Shown here: positions 17,078-25,680 of the stretch, in pieces
How the letters are laid out: the number at the start of each line of letters is the position of its first letter
Position numbering within the stretch: position 1 is the first letter of the stretch
NCBI RefSeq assembly: GCF_011682055.1
Contig: NZ_JAAQOM010000002.1
Location: 62,001 to 126,000, forward strand
From: Telluria antibiotica
GTDB taxonomy: Bacteria > Pseudomonadota > Gammaproteobacteria > Burkholderiales > Burkholderiaceae_D
DNA: 64,000 bases
Direction: 5' to 3'
The notes under the pieces: model-generated
Told to the model about the DNA's origin: nothing
The model's input: the letters and a program-made list of their open reading frames with translations, nothing else
The model's database searches: none
Program-made: the position numbers and the translations under genes

Positions 17078-19140
17078 CCCGGCGCCGCCGGCTGGTACAT
17101 GCGCGCGAAGACGGGGACGAGCAGGTGCGCGCCAAACTCGTCCAGGTGGCCGTAATCGGAATACAGCGGACGCCCGCTGCGCGTGGCCGAGCACACGCCG
17201 TCATGGCATAAGGTCGCGGTCGGGTCGAGGATGACGATGCCGCACCTGTCACGCGCCTCGTTCTGCGCCTGCCAGACCCAGCCGTTGCGCTGCATGTACT
17301 GCGCCGTCGTGACCGACAGGCTCGGGTCCAGTCCCCACGCCATCCGGCGCGCGACGTATTGCGGGACGCTGGCCGGCATCTCGGGGATCGGCCGCATCAT
17401 GTAGACGGTGCGGGTCCGCGCCAGCTTGCACGCCGTCTCCGTCAAATGCCGGCCGAACTCGCGCAGGAAGGCCGGCGTCGTCGTCGTTTCGGGCTGGCCG
17501 GCGAAATACACTTCCGGCTTGGCGACGTCCCGATCGAGCTCGAACGGGCCGAACGCATAGCGGGCGTACCGTCCGGCGAGCAGCACGGGCAGCGTCGGCG
17601 CCGCGTCCAGTTGCTTGGCGGCCCAATCGGTGAAGCCCTTGCAATCGGCGTTCGCGCCGAAACGGTGTGGACGTATCTGCAGCATGCCCGGGATGAACAC
17701 GCAGCCGTCGTACGACAATTGCACAACACCGGCTGCGCCGCGCGGGCCCGCGTCCACGACGCTGGAGATGATCGCGGCCACGTGGCTGTCGCCGACGACG
17801 AACAGCTTGCGCTCCGTGCCGCCGAACAGGCAGGCCGGGGACGTCGACCCGGCGCTCTGGTGGCAGCGGGCGCGTTCGGGATTGACGTCGGTCGCGGCGG
17901 CGGCCGCCAGCTCGACGCCCGGCGCGAACCGTCCGGCCACGCCGTTCGACCGCCACACGCCTGCCGCGCACAGCGCCACGCATGCGGCCGCCCCAACCAG
18001 CGTGGCGATGCGCGCGTCGAGACGGGGCTTGCGCAACGCCCGGCGCGACGGGTTTTCCACGAACGTGTACGACAACGCGCCGAGTACGACCGAGGCTACG
18101 ACGCCGGCCGCGAGCGCCAGCCCGTTGAACCGCAAGCCGATGTACGCAAGGAACACGTAGACGGGCCAGTGCCACAGGTACAGCGAATACGAGCGCAGGC
18201 CGATCCATTGCGCGAAGCGGTTGCCCGTCCACACGGACTCCCGGCTGGCCAGCAGCACGAGCGCCGCGCCGGCCACCGGCACGACGGCGCGCCAGCCGGG
18301 CCACGCGGACTCCGCATCGAATGCGAGAATGGCGGCGGCGATGAGGACGAGGCCCGTGCCTTCGATCAGGCGGCGCCGGCCGGGCGAATACGTTGCGGTG
18401 CGCGCGGCCAGGAACACAAGGCCGCCGGCCAGCATTTCCCAGGCCCGCGTATGGATCAGGAAGAATGCGGCGGACGGGTTGCTGGCCGTCGTCCAGACAC
18501 AGGCGGCCAACGACACCGCGGCCAGCGCGGCCAGCGCCCGACCCCACGCGTGCGCGCTGCGCGTCACGCGCGCGAGGCCCATGAGAACGAGGGGCAGCAG
18601 CAGGTAGAACTGCCACTCGACCGCCAGCGACCACGTGTGCAGCAACCATTTCTCGTGCGAACTGGTGTCGAAGTAACCGGCCTCGCGCCAAAACGCGATA
18701 TCCGACAGGAAGGTCAGGCTGTAGGCCGTGTGGGCACCGAGCATCTTGTAGTCGGGCGGCAGCAGCGCGAACCAGCCCGCTGCCACCAGCACGGCACACA
18801 CGACGACGAGCGCCGGCACGATCCGCACGGCGCGCGCCAGATAAAACCCCATCAGCGAGAAATCACCGTTCCACAGCGCGCGGCAAATCATTTGCGTCAT
18901 CAGGAAGCCGGAGATGACGAAGAATACGTCGACGCCCGCGAAACCGCCGCTGAAGCCGGGCACGCCGAAATGGAAAAGGACGACGGGTACGATCGCCCAG
19001 GCACGCAGCCCGTTGATGTCGTGCCGGAACTCACGGCTGGTGGCGCCTTGGACGTTCTGCGCGGAAGGCGGGGCAACTGTGGACAAGCTTGCGATGGGTG
19101 CACGTAGGATCGGCACGAACAAGCGATGTTCTCGACGCAT
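17044..19140 (-). CDS. Acyltransferase-3 (OafA/YrhL type) fused to SGNH hydrolase-like domain
   Basis: The protein has 698 residues. The N-terminal 390 form the acyltransferase-3 domain with about ten membrane segments and motifs typical of the family (INGLRAWAIVPVVLFHFG, FFVISGFLM, the YLARAVRIVPAL arginines, LHTWSLAVEWQFYLLLP). The C-terminal 250 form a periplasmic SGNH domain with the GDSH block (VVGDSHVAA) and a late DxxH-like block (YSDYGHLDEFG). Such fusions acetylate surface polysaccharides, for example the O-antigen. No polysaccharide cluster is adjacent, so the target is unknown. The ATG at 19140 is the only strong start. Confidence 0.9.
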   Translation of the reverse strand: MRREHRLFVPILRAPIASLSTVAPPSAQNVQGATSREFRHDINGLRAWAIVPVVLFHFGVPGFSGGFAGVDVFFVISGFLMTQMICRALWNGDFSLMGFYLARAVRIVPALVVVCAVLVAAGWFALLPPDYKMLGAHTAYSLTFLSDIAFWREAGYFDTSSHEKWLLHTWSLAVEWQFYLLLPLVLMGLARVTRSAHAWGRALAALAAVSLAACVWTTASNPSAAFFLIHTRAWEMLAGGLVFLAARTATYSPGRRRLIEGTGLVLIAAAILAFDAESAWPGWRAVVPVAGAALVLLASRESVWTGNRFAQWIGLRSYSLYLWHWPVYVFLAYIGLRFNGLALAAGVVASVVLGALSYTFVENPSRRALRKPRLDARIATLVGAAACVALCAAGVWRSNGVAGRFAPGVELAAAAATDVNPERARCHQSAGSTSPACLFGGTERKLFVVGDSHVAAIISSVVDAGPRGAAGVVQLSYDGCVFIPGMLQIRPHRFGANADCKGFTDWAAKQLDAAPTLPVLLAGRYARYAFGPFELDRDVAKPEVYFAGQPETTTTPAFLREFGRHLTETACKLARTRTVYMMRPIPEMPASVPQYVARRMAWGLDPSLSVTTAQYMQRNGWVWQAQNEARDRCGIVILDPTATLCHDGVCSATRSGRPLYSDYGHLDEFGAHLLVPVFARMYQPAAPGHSGGTTFSAR

Positions 19141-19262
19141 TGAATTCCAGACAGTGAGTTCGTTATCGGAACGATACTATCGCCGTGTGCCGTCAGGCGG
19201 CGCACCGGACGATTCCGCCCTAACGAACGCCCGCCCTCGCCCATTTGCGCTACCATCGCGCC

Positions 19263-19934
19263 ATGTGCGGACGATTCGACCAAAGCCAGACGGCGCGTCA
19301 TTACGCCAACCTGATCGGGTGGACCGACGCCGTATTCGACAGCGCATCGGCGCCGACGACGAACGCGGCGCCCGGCACCTATCGCCCCGTCATGCACGTG
19401 CAGGACGGCGAGCACCGCGTGGACGACGTGTTCTGGAGCTACCGCGCCAAATGGGCCGAGGGCAAGGTGCCCATCGTCATCAATGCGCGCCTGGAAAAGC
19501 TGGCCAACCGCTACTGGTCGCGCCTCGTCAAGAACGGACGCGGCGTCGTGCCGGCCGAGGGCTGGTACGAATGGACGGGCGAGAAAGGCCACAAGCAGCC
19601 GTGGCACATCCACCGCAGGGACCACCGCCCGCTGTTCATGCTGGCCGTCGCCAACTTCGGCTCCTTCGAGGAAAACCGCGCGGAAGCGGGCTTCGTCATC
19701 GTGACGGACGACGCGTCCGGCGGCATGCTCGACATCCACGACCGCCGCCCCGTCGTACTCGACGCGGAGGACGCGAAGCTGTGGCTCGACCCCGACCTGT
19801 CACCCCAGCAGGCGATCGAGCTGGCGCGCCACGCCGCCGTGCCTGCCGACGAATTCGAGTGGTACAAGGTGAGCACGGCAGTGAACCGTGCCGGTGCCGA
19901 CGGCCCCCAGATCGTCAAGCCGCTGGACGACTGA
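19263..19934 (+). CDS. yedK: YedK/HMCES (SRAP) abasic-site processing protein
   Basis: The 223-residue SRAP protein starts MCGRF. After removal of Met1, Cys2 forms a covalent link to abasic sites in single-stranded DNA, shielding them during replication. The family motifs INARLEKL, the PAEGWYEW block and the late His (MLDIHDRRP) are all present. The start was fixed at 19263 because Cys must be residue 2. The longer frame upstream would destroy the active site. Confidence 0.95.
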   Translation: MCGRFDQSQTARHYANLIGWTDAVFDSASAPTTNAAPGTYRPVMHVQDGEHRVDDVFWSYRAKWAEGKVPIVINARLEKLANRYWSRLVKNGRGVVPAEGWYEWTGEKGHKQPWHIHRRDHRPLFMLAVANFGSFEENRAEAGFVIVTDDASGGMLDIHDRRPVVLDAEDAKLWLDPDLSPQQAIELARHAAVPADEFEWYKVSTAVNRAGADGPQIVKPLDD

Positions 19935-20072
19935 CCCGCGACGGCGCGACAGCCGGAAAACCGAGATCGACTGCTACGCATCCCGTCATGAGCCAGGTCT
20001 ATCGCACGACGCAACCAAGCGCGGCGATCGATGGTCTTACGAGACCGGAAGACATGACGAAAGGGTTGCGCG

Positions 20073-20444
20073 ATGGGTGATTACCTGAGGATCCAAGAAA
20101 TGCTGAAGGAGGGCGAAGCCTATGCCGGCGTGATACTCGGCAAGAACGGCGAGCCCGACTACCACCTGGTGCTGCTGGCGGACGAAGCATCCGACGTCAG
20201 CTGGCCCGCCGCGCGCGAATGGGCATCCGCGCGCGCTGGCGAACTGCCGACGCGGCGCGAACTCGCGCTGCTGTTCGCCAACCAGCGCGAACGTTTCGAC
20301 CGTGTCTGGTACTGGTCGAGCGAGCCGCACGAGACACGCCCTCCCCTCGTCTGGGGCCAGAACTTCGCCAGCGGTATCCAGACCGTGTACGGCCGGCCGT
20401 TCCGGGGCCATGCCCGAGCGGTCCGGCGCATCGACGTCGGGTGA
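20073..20444 (+). CDS. DUF1566-like protein
   Basis: The 123-residue protein contains the C-terminal pattern of DUF1566 (Lcl-like) domains: WPAAREWASARAGELPTRRELALL, then VWYWSSEPHE and a hydrophobic ending. These domains occur in phage, pilus-associated and hypothetical proteins, and are thought to be small beta-rich ligand or adhesion folds. No signal peptide is seen. The ATG at 20073 is preceded by a weak GGGTTG site. It is flanked by unrelated genes and could be a lone relic of a mobile element. Confidence 0.72.
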   Translation: MGDYLRIQEMLKEGEAYAGVILGKNGEPDYHLVLLADEASDVSWPAAREWASARAGELPTRRELALLFANQRERFDRVWYWSSEPHETRPPLVWGQNFASGIQTVYGRPFRGHARAVRRIDVG

Positions 20445-20512
20445 CACGGGCAGTCGCCGGCGTCCAGGGCGGCGCCGGTCCACTCCGGCGGCGCGGGCCG
20501 CCCGCGCTCCGC

Positions 20513-21958
20513 TTACTTGGTGCCCGTTGCCTCGGTAGCGACGTTGGCGCGGCCGATCGGCTGCTCCATATTCGCGAGGAACCAGGCCGTCGTCGCCATC
20601 ACGGCGGCGTGGCGGCGCAGGTTCTCCGGATTGACCTTATCGAACGTATCGGCGGGGGTATGGTGATAATTGAAGTAGTCGGACGAGTCGATCCACGGCT
20701 CGAAGCTGGGCACGCCGGAATCTTCCAGGAAGTGCAGGTCGCCGGCGCCGATCACGTCTTCGCGCTGGAACGCACCCGCACCCATCGGATACAGCGCGGC
20801 CTGCAGCGGTGCCAGCAGCTTGGCGCCGGCCTGGCCGATGCCCGCGCGCAGACCGAACGGGCGACCGGAGCCGGCATCATCCTCGTACGCGGCGAAATGC
20901 TTCTCGACGCCCTTCTTGTACACGGTGTCGTACGTTTGACCGCCGCGTCCGCCGTTTTCCTCGCTCATCCAGGCCACGACGCGGATCGTGCGGTGCGCGT
21001 GATAGTCGAGCTTGCGCAAGGTGTCGATCACCGCCATCGCCGTGACGACGCCCGAACCGTCGTCGTTGGCGCCCGTCGCCAGGTCCCAGGAATCGAGGTG
21101 GCCCGACACGAGCACGATCTCGTCGGCTTTGTCCGTGCCCGGCCAGTCCGCGATCACGTTGTAGCTGTCGGCATCCGGCAGGATCTGCGGCGTCAACGTC
21201 AGGTGCATCGTCACAGGGCCGCGCTTGGCCAGCCGGCCGATCAGCAGCGCGTCCTCGATGGTGACGGCCGCCGCCGGGATGCGCGCATCGTCCTTCAGCA
21301 AGGTCAAACCCGTGTGCGGGATGCGGTACGCGGCGCCGCCGACGGCGCGCACGAGGGCCGCCGCGGCCCCCATCTCGGCGGCCATGCGCGGGCCGGCCCC
21401 GCGGAACGCGACAGCCTGGCCGTACGCAGTGCCCGCCAGGCCGCGGTCCGCCATGTTCTGGTCGAACGGCACGTCGATCAGCACGATGCGGCCCTTCACC
21501 TCGGCCGCGTGCGCCTTCAGCTCCTCGAAGCTGTGCACGACGATCACGGGTGCCGTGATGCCGCCGGCCGGGGTCGCGCCCGAGCCGCCCAGCGCCGTCA
21601 GCACGATCTTTTGCGTCACGCCGGCGGGCCGCCCCTGGTAATCGACGAGCGACGCCGTCTCCTCGCCGCGGACCCAATGCGGCACCTTGATCGGCTGCAG
21701 CGTGACCTTCGCACCCAGCTTGCGCAGCGCATCCGCGACCTGCGTCACGGCAGCGGCGGCGCCGGGCGAACCGGACAGACGCGGACCCACGAGGTCCGTC
21801 AAGTCCTCCAGTTGCCGGTAGGCGTAATCGCTGTGCAGCGCCGTGTCGCGCACCTTGGCGAGCGCGGCCGGGTCGTTACCGGGAGTGGCGGCGTTCGCGG
21901 CGCCGCCCAGCAGGCAGGCGGCGATTATGCTCAAGGCGGGGAAACGGAGGCGGTTCAT
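20513..21958 (-). CDS. M28-family zinc metallopeptidase, exported
   Basis: The protein has 481 residues from ATG 21958 (MNRLRFP). A signal peptide ends near ANAATP. A PA-like insert occupies about residues 100-260. The M28 catalytic set follows: H287 and D289 in SGHLDSWD, D299 in ANDDGSG, the E333/E334 pair in SEENG, an Asp in the DDAGS region, and H432 in NYHHTPADT. It is expected to be an aminopeptidase or carboxypeptidase acting in the periplasm or medium. An upstream in-frame start at 22009 would bury the signal peptide, so it was rejected. Confidence 0.92.
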   Translation of the reverse strand: MNRLRFPALSIIAACLLGGAANAATPGNDPAALAKVRDTALHSDYAYRQLEDLTDLVGPRLSGSPGAAAAVTQVADALRKLGAKVTLQPIKVPHWVRGEETASLVDYQGRPAGVTQKIVLTALGGSGATPAGGITAPVIVVHSFEELKAHAAEVKGRIVLIDVPFDQNMADRGLAGTAYGQAVAFRGAGPRMAAEMGAAAALVRAVGGAAYRIPHTGLTLLKDDARIPAAAVTIEDALLIGRLAKRGPVTMHLTLTPQILPDADSYNVIADWPGTDKADEIVLVSGHLDSWDLATGANDDGSGVVTAMAVIDTLRKLDYHAHRTIRVVAWMSEENGGRGGQTYDTVYKKGVEKHFAAYEDDAGSGRPFGLRAGIGQAGAKLLAPLQAALYPMGAGAFQREDVIGAGDLHFLEDSGVPSFEPWIDSSDYFNYHHTPADTFDKVNPENLRRHAAVMATTAWFLANMEQPIGRANVATEATGTK

Positions 21959-22067
21959 GCTTGCGATCCTTTGGTCGGTGGAAAAACCAAAACGATAACG
22001 CATCCGCATGCTTTTGGGGGATTATATTGTCGTACATATACGCCGCGCCGGCGGCGAAGCGACCCCG

Positions 22068-23210
22068 CTACGCCCGGCCGGGCACGAGGCGCACGAGCGT
22101 GATCTCGGACGGCGCGCCGAAGCGCTTCGGCGGTCCCCAATATCCTGTGCCGCGGCTCGTGTACACCCACAGCGAGCGCACGCGGTTCAGGCCGGCCACG
22201 AACGGCTGCTGCAGCGGGACGAACAGATTCCACGGGAAGAACTGGCCGCCGTGCGTGTGCCCGGACAATTGCAGGTGAAAGCCCGCGGCGGCGGCGGCCG
22301 GTGCGCTGCGCGGCTGGTGGGCCAGCAGGATGCGCACGGCCACGTCGTCCGGCGCACCGGCCGCGGCCTGGTGCGGATCGCTCTTGTGCGTAGGCTCGAA
22401 ATGCTGCGCCGTGTAGTCCGTCACGCCCGCGATCATGACGGTGGCGCGGCCGCGGCGCCGGATCACGTGCTCGTTCATCAACACGCGCAAGCCGAGCCGG
22501 CGCACCTCGGCCACCCATTGATCGGCGCCGGAATAATACTCGTGGTTGCCGGTCACGAAGAACGCGCCGTCCGGCGCGGACAGGCGCGCGAGCGGTTCCG
22601 TGTGCGGCGCGAGGCGCTGCACGCTGCCGTCGACGAGGTCGCCCGTGATGGCGATCGCATCGGGCTTCAGCGCATTGACCTTCGTGACGATGGCGTTCAG
22701 ATAGGGCCGGCGGATCGTCGGGCCGACGTGGATATCGGAAATCTGCGCGATCGAATAGCCGTGCAAGTCCTCGGGCAGGCCGTCGATCGGCACCTCGACC
22801 TTGACGACGCGCGCCACGCGGCGGGCGTTGATGAAGCCGATGAACGTGACGGCCAGCGCCAGGAGGGGCACGACGACGGCACTGCCGCGCGTGAGCGCCG
22901 GCCCGCGCTCGCCCGCGACCATCCCCATGAGCAGCACGACGTCGCGCACGAGCGTCAGCACGAACAGCGACGAAAACAGGCCCATCGCCAGCAAACCGGC
23001 CCACGTCAGCGATTCCGACCAGCGCGTCCGCCGCAAGCTGGGTGCGACGAGACCGATGCGCACGAGCACGGCCGACGCGGCCAGCAGCACCGTCCCCGCC
23101 AGCATTCCGACCGGTCCCGCGTCGAGCGCGGGCAACAGCCGCAGCCCAATGTACGCGTGCAACAGGATGAGGATGACTAGGATGGGAACGAAAGAACGTT
23201 GGCGGGCCAT
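22068..23210 (-). CDS. Membrane-anchored metallophosphoesterase (YkoQ/YaeI type)
   Basis: The protein has about 380 residues. Four hydrophobic segments in the first 140 residues anchor it in the membrane. The calcineurin-like domain follows with ISDIHVG, GDLVDG, GNHEYY and SGHTHGGQ, the full set of two-metal ligands. Close relatives are related to UDP-diacylglucosamine pyrophosphatases and to uncharacterised phosphodiesterases, so lipid-linked substrates are possible but unproven. I chose the ATG at 23210. A start 30 nt further upstream is possible. Confidence 0.88.
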   Translation of the reverse strand: MARQRSFVPILVILILLHAYIGLRLLPALDAGPVGMLAGTVLLAASAVLVRIGLVAPSLRRTRWSESLTWAGLLAMGLFSSLFVLTLVRDVVLLMGMVAGERGPALTRGSAVVVPLLALAVTFIGFINARRVARVVKVEVPIDGLPEDLHGYSIAQISDIHVGPTIRRPYLNAIVTKVNALKPDAIAITGDLVDGSVQRLAPHTEPLARLSAPDGAFFVTGNHEYYSGADQWVAEVRRLGLRVLMNEHVIRRRGRATVMIAGVTDYTAQHFEPTHKSDPHQAAAGAPDDVAVRILLAHQPRSAPAAAAAGFHLQLSGHTHGGQFFPWNLFVPLQQPFVAGLNRVRSLWVYTSRGTGYWGPPKRFGAPSEITLVRLVPGRA

Positions 23211-23368
23211 GGCAGGTCGGGACAGTCGGGATCCTACCAAGATGGGGTGGGCTGCGCCGACTGCAAGGAAATAAATCGGTGGCAGCCCCTCCGCCGCGCG
23301 ATCGTGGTCGCCACGACGTGTCCACTGGCGACCGACACCAGGGTATTTAACTAATTTTGAACATTTTG

Positions 23369-23397
23369 TTGAAATGTTGAAATATGATCATTATAAT
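23369..23397 (+). promoter_or_regulatory. Sigma-70 promoter of the PEP-CTERM gene
   Basis: TTGAAA (23369-23374) and a perfect TATAAT (23392-23397) are separated by exactly 17 bp, in an AT-rich island of about 90 bp. The ATG lies 44 nt after the -10 box, with an AAGGA site at 23431-23435. Confidence 0.8.
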
Positions 23398-23440
23398 TTT
23401 CAAATCAACACTTTTATCAACGCTGATTAGAAGGATTCCG

Positions 23441-24076
23441 ATGTCCATTCGCAACAAATTACTCGCCGCCCTCGTGACCGGCTGCTTCGCCACCTCCGCA
23501 ATGGCGACTGTCAGCTACAGCACGGGTATCGATGCCAACCATGACGGCAAGGACGACCAGTTCACCCTCAATGGCGCCAGCGCGTACCTCGTCACCGCGA
23601 CCGCCGCCGGCTGGCCCGTGCTGCCGGACTCGTCGATTACGACCGGCAAGTACATCTCGTGGAACCCGGTCCAGTCGGGTCGCAGCGCGAGCACGCTGAA
23701 GGATCAGGTGTACAAGTACACGTTCCAGTTCAATTGGTCCGGCGCCGCCCTGACGACCGGGATGGATTTCCGCTGGGTGTCGGACGACTACCTGACGGAC
23801 GTTACGTTGAACGGTGTGTCGCTGGGCATCAACAACGTCGGCGCAAGCCAAGTGTGGAAAATTTCGAACGCCACCAGTGTGACGGGCAACGTCGCCGCCG
23901 GCATCAACACGCTGCAATTCATCGTGGGCAACACCGGCGGCGGCGCCACGGGTCTGGCGGCCGACTTCACGATCAACGGCGACGCCAGCTTCGTGCCGGA
24001 ACCCGGCTCGTTCGCACTGTTCGGCCTGGGCCTGGCGCTCATCCCGGCGCTGCGCAAGCGTTCGACCCGCGCATAA
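23441..24076 (+). CDS. PEP-CTERM sorting domain protein
   Basis: The 211-residue secreted protein has an N-terminal signal peptide (cleavage after AMA) and a C-terminal PEP-CTERM signal: VPEPGSFALFGLGLALIPALRKR, that is the VPEP motif, a hydrophobic helix and basic residues. In this system an exosortase cleaves the tail and releases or links the protein to extracellular polymer. The mature part is beta-rich with an early DANHDGKDD loop that could bind calcium. No exosortase is encoded in the window. Transcription is probably strong, from the consensus promoter above. Confidence 0.92.
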   Translation: MSIRNKLLAALVTGCFATSAMATVSYSTGIDANHDGKDDQFTLNGASAYLVTATAAGWPVLPDSSITTGKYISWNPVQSGRSASTLKDQVYKYTFQFNWSGAALTTGMDFRWVSDDYLTDVTLNGVSLGINNVGASQVWKISNATSVTGNVAAGINTLQFIVGNTGGGATGLAADFTINGDASFVPEPGSFALFGLGLALIPALRKRSTRA

Positions 24077-24283
24077 CCCGGCGCGGCTGTTCCTGGCCCG
24101 GCCTGCGCCGCATCGAGCGGTCACGGCGGGCCAGCATCGATCGCTCGCGGATGTTACCGTCGCGGAAGCAGATGTAATAATCTGTATTATCCCGTGGCAC
24201 TTTTCTGCACCCGATCTATGATACTTGCATGCCTGGCGTAGTCGTGATCATCCCGATCCCCCGTTGAGGCGCAAGGAACAAGC

Positions 24284-24796
24284 ATGTTGAAGAACAAATG
24301 CATTGGTGCCATGCTCCTGGCCGCGGCTGCCGTGTCCACCACGGCAATGGCTGACGATCGGGGCGTGAACACGGTCGTGGGCGCTCTCGCGGGCGCCGCC
24401 ATCGGTGGCGGCGTGGGCGGCCGCAACGGTGCCATCGTCGGCGGCGTCATCGGTGCCGCGGTCGGCAACTCCGCACGCACGCGCGACGATTATTACTACA
24501 ACAACCGCGGCTACGCCTATTCCGGTAGCGGATATTCCAACGGGTATTACCAGCAGGCGCCGACTTATGTCGAGTCGCAGCCGGTCTACGTTGAATCGCG
24601 ACCGGTCTACGTCGAGTCGCAGCCGGTCTACGTGGAATCGCGTCCGGTCTACGTCGAGTCGCGCCCCGTGTACGTCGAACCGCCCCGCTATTACTACGAC
24701 AACCGTCCGGACGTCGTCGTCGTGGAACGGCGCGGCTATGTCGAGCACGACCGCGGCTGGCACCACGGCTGGGGTCACGGCGGCTGGCGCCGCTGA
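24284..24796 (+). CDS. Glycine-zipper exported protein with YVESxPV repeats
   Basis: The protein has 170 residues. A signal peptide (cleavage after AMA) precedes a glycine-zipper segment of about 35 residues (ALAGAAIGGGVGG, then IVGGVIGAAVG), which can insert in membranes as a hairpin. A tyrosine-rich region follows, then five tandem YVES(Q/R)PV heptapeptides from residue 95, and a His/Gly/Trp-rich tail. Similar proteins are outer-membrane associated (SlyB/Rcc01693-like zipper family). Its function is unknown. A rho-independent terminator follows 15 nt after the stop. Confidence 0.8.
   Translation: MLKNKCIGAMLLAAAAVSTTAMADDRGVNTVVGALAGAAIGGGVGGRNGAIVGGVIGAAVGNSARTRDDYYYNNRGYAYSGSGYSNGYYQQAPTYVESQPVYVESRPVYVESQPVYVESRPVYVESRPVYVEPPRYYYDNRPDVVVVERRGYVEHDRGWHHGWGHGGWRR
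24566..24682 (+). repeat. 21-bp tandem repeat, five copies plus a partial
   Basis: Units start at 24566, 24587, 24608, 24629 and 24650, and each encodes YVES(Q/R)PV. A partial unit encoding YVEP follows. The copies differ mostly at third codon positions, so they are not a very recent expansion. Confidence 0.9.
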
Positions 24797-24811
24797 TCCG
24801 GGAACCGAACG

Positions 24812-24836
24812 AACCGCGCCTCGTGCGCGGTTTTTT
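24812..24836 (+). terminator. Rho-independent terminator after the glycine-zipper gene
   Basis: A perfect 8-bp stem AACCGCGC/GCGCGGTT (24812-24819 and 24825-24832) with a five-base loop is followed by a run of T. Confidence 0.88.
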
Positions 24837-24869
24837 CATGCGCGTCGCACGGCATGGACATAGGACTTG

Positions 24870-25235
24870 CCCAAGTCTAGGAAAAAAGTAAAATCGGGAA
24901 AATTCGACGGTCTGCAACGGGTCGGCCGCAGCCGCCCTGGGCATCACGGTCAAGACGCTGCAGCGCTGGGCGAGCGCACCTGGACCTGCGCCGGCTGCGG
25001 CGCGCAGCACGACCGCGACGTGAACGCGGCCATCAACCTGCAACGGCTCGCCACCGGCGCCCTGGCGGCGCGCACGGCGCTACCCGAGGCGAGCCATGCC
25101 TTAACGCGTGGCGCTGCCCGCCGGCCCGGGCCGGCGCGAGGCGCGGAAGTGACGCCTGTCAGGCACGAGCACGGTCAGCAGGACGGCTCGGGACAGGAAG
25201 AGAACGCAGTGCGCATTTGCACACGTAATCGATAG
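24870..25235 (+). pseudogene. IS607-like remnant: TnpA helix-turn-helix joined to TnpB tail
   Basis: Two pieces of a transposon survive in different frames. At 24916-24978 a frame encodes AAAALGITVKTLQRWA, like the MerR-type helix at the start of IS607 TnpA recombinases. From about 24971 another frame encodes the end of TnpB: WTCAGCGAQHDRDVNAAINL, with half of its zinc finger and the last catalytic aspartate region (RDVNAA), then the usual basic tail ending EENAVRICTR. The central part of both genes is lost, so an internal deletion is the simplest explanation. Neither product can be active. Confidence 0.65.
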
Positions 25236-25247
25236 CAGGACAAGGCT

Positions 25248-25460
25248 GTGAATCTTGACCGTCAGGGCGAACGCTTGTCGTACAAGTTGCCAGTCGTCGC
25301 CATCCTCCTCGGGCCTGTCGCTGCCTTCATCACAGCATGTGTGGTGTCCTGGTCGACACCAGATGGCAACTTCGTCGTGACTTCGGTGCCAGCACTGGCA
25401 GTCGGCCTGACCGTCTTCCTACTTGCGTTCCAACGCGTCCGTCGTGGCGGGTCGAAGTGA
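25248..25460 (+). CDS. Small two-segment membrane protein, 70 aa
   Basis: The frame starts at GTG (25248) after a possible AGGACAAGG site. It encodes two hydrophobic stretches (about residues 14-34 and 45-62) separated by a short polar loop, and ends in Arg/Lys residues. The family is not recognised. It lies between two decayed genes, so it could itself be a remnant, but the frame is intact and the membrane pattern is convincing. Confidence 0.45.
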   Translation: MNLDRQGERLSYKLPVVAILLGPVAAFITACVVSWSTPDGNFVVTSVPALAVGLTVFLLAFQRVRRGGSK

Positions 25461-25461
25461 C

Positions 25462-25680
25462 TCAAACGAACCCGCACCTGAGTTCAGACGACGGCGCGGC
25501 CACTTCACCGTTGAAGTACGACACGAGCTTGACGAGGCTTTCGCTCCCGCTCAAATTTCCGTCACGCTACATGCTCACTTTCAGCGAACAATGGAGTTGT
25601 CCCCCGGCGACCCACACGCGCAGCATTTCCATGGCGTTCGGATCCTGCAAAGCTGCTGGCGGTATCGGGCGTTCGTCCAT
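25462..25680 (-). pseudogene. DUF5076-like small protein with an in-frame amber codon
   Basis: Read from ATG 25680 the frame gives MDERPIPPAALQDPNAMEMLRVWVAGGQLHCSL, matching the proline-rich start and ...MLRVW...LHCSL core of DUF5076 proteins. A TAG codon at 25567-25569 interrupts it. The same frame then continues with plausible sequence (RDGNLSGSESLVKL) to a TGA at 25462-25464. With one codon restored it would be a normal 72-residue protein. The product is unknown. An AGGA-like site precedes the start. Confidence 0.5.

Noticed and set aside
24566-24682. Possible CRISPR array from evenly spaced repeats
   Set aside because: The 21-bp units are directly adjacent with no spacers and encode a repeated peptide, so this is a coding tandem repeat. 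No CRISPR array was seen in the window.
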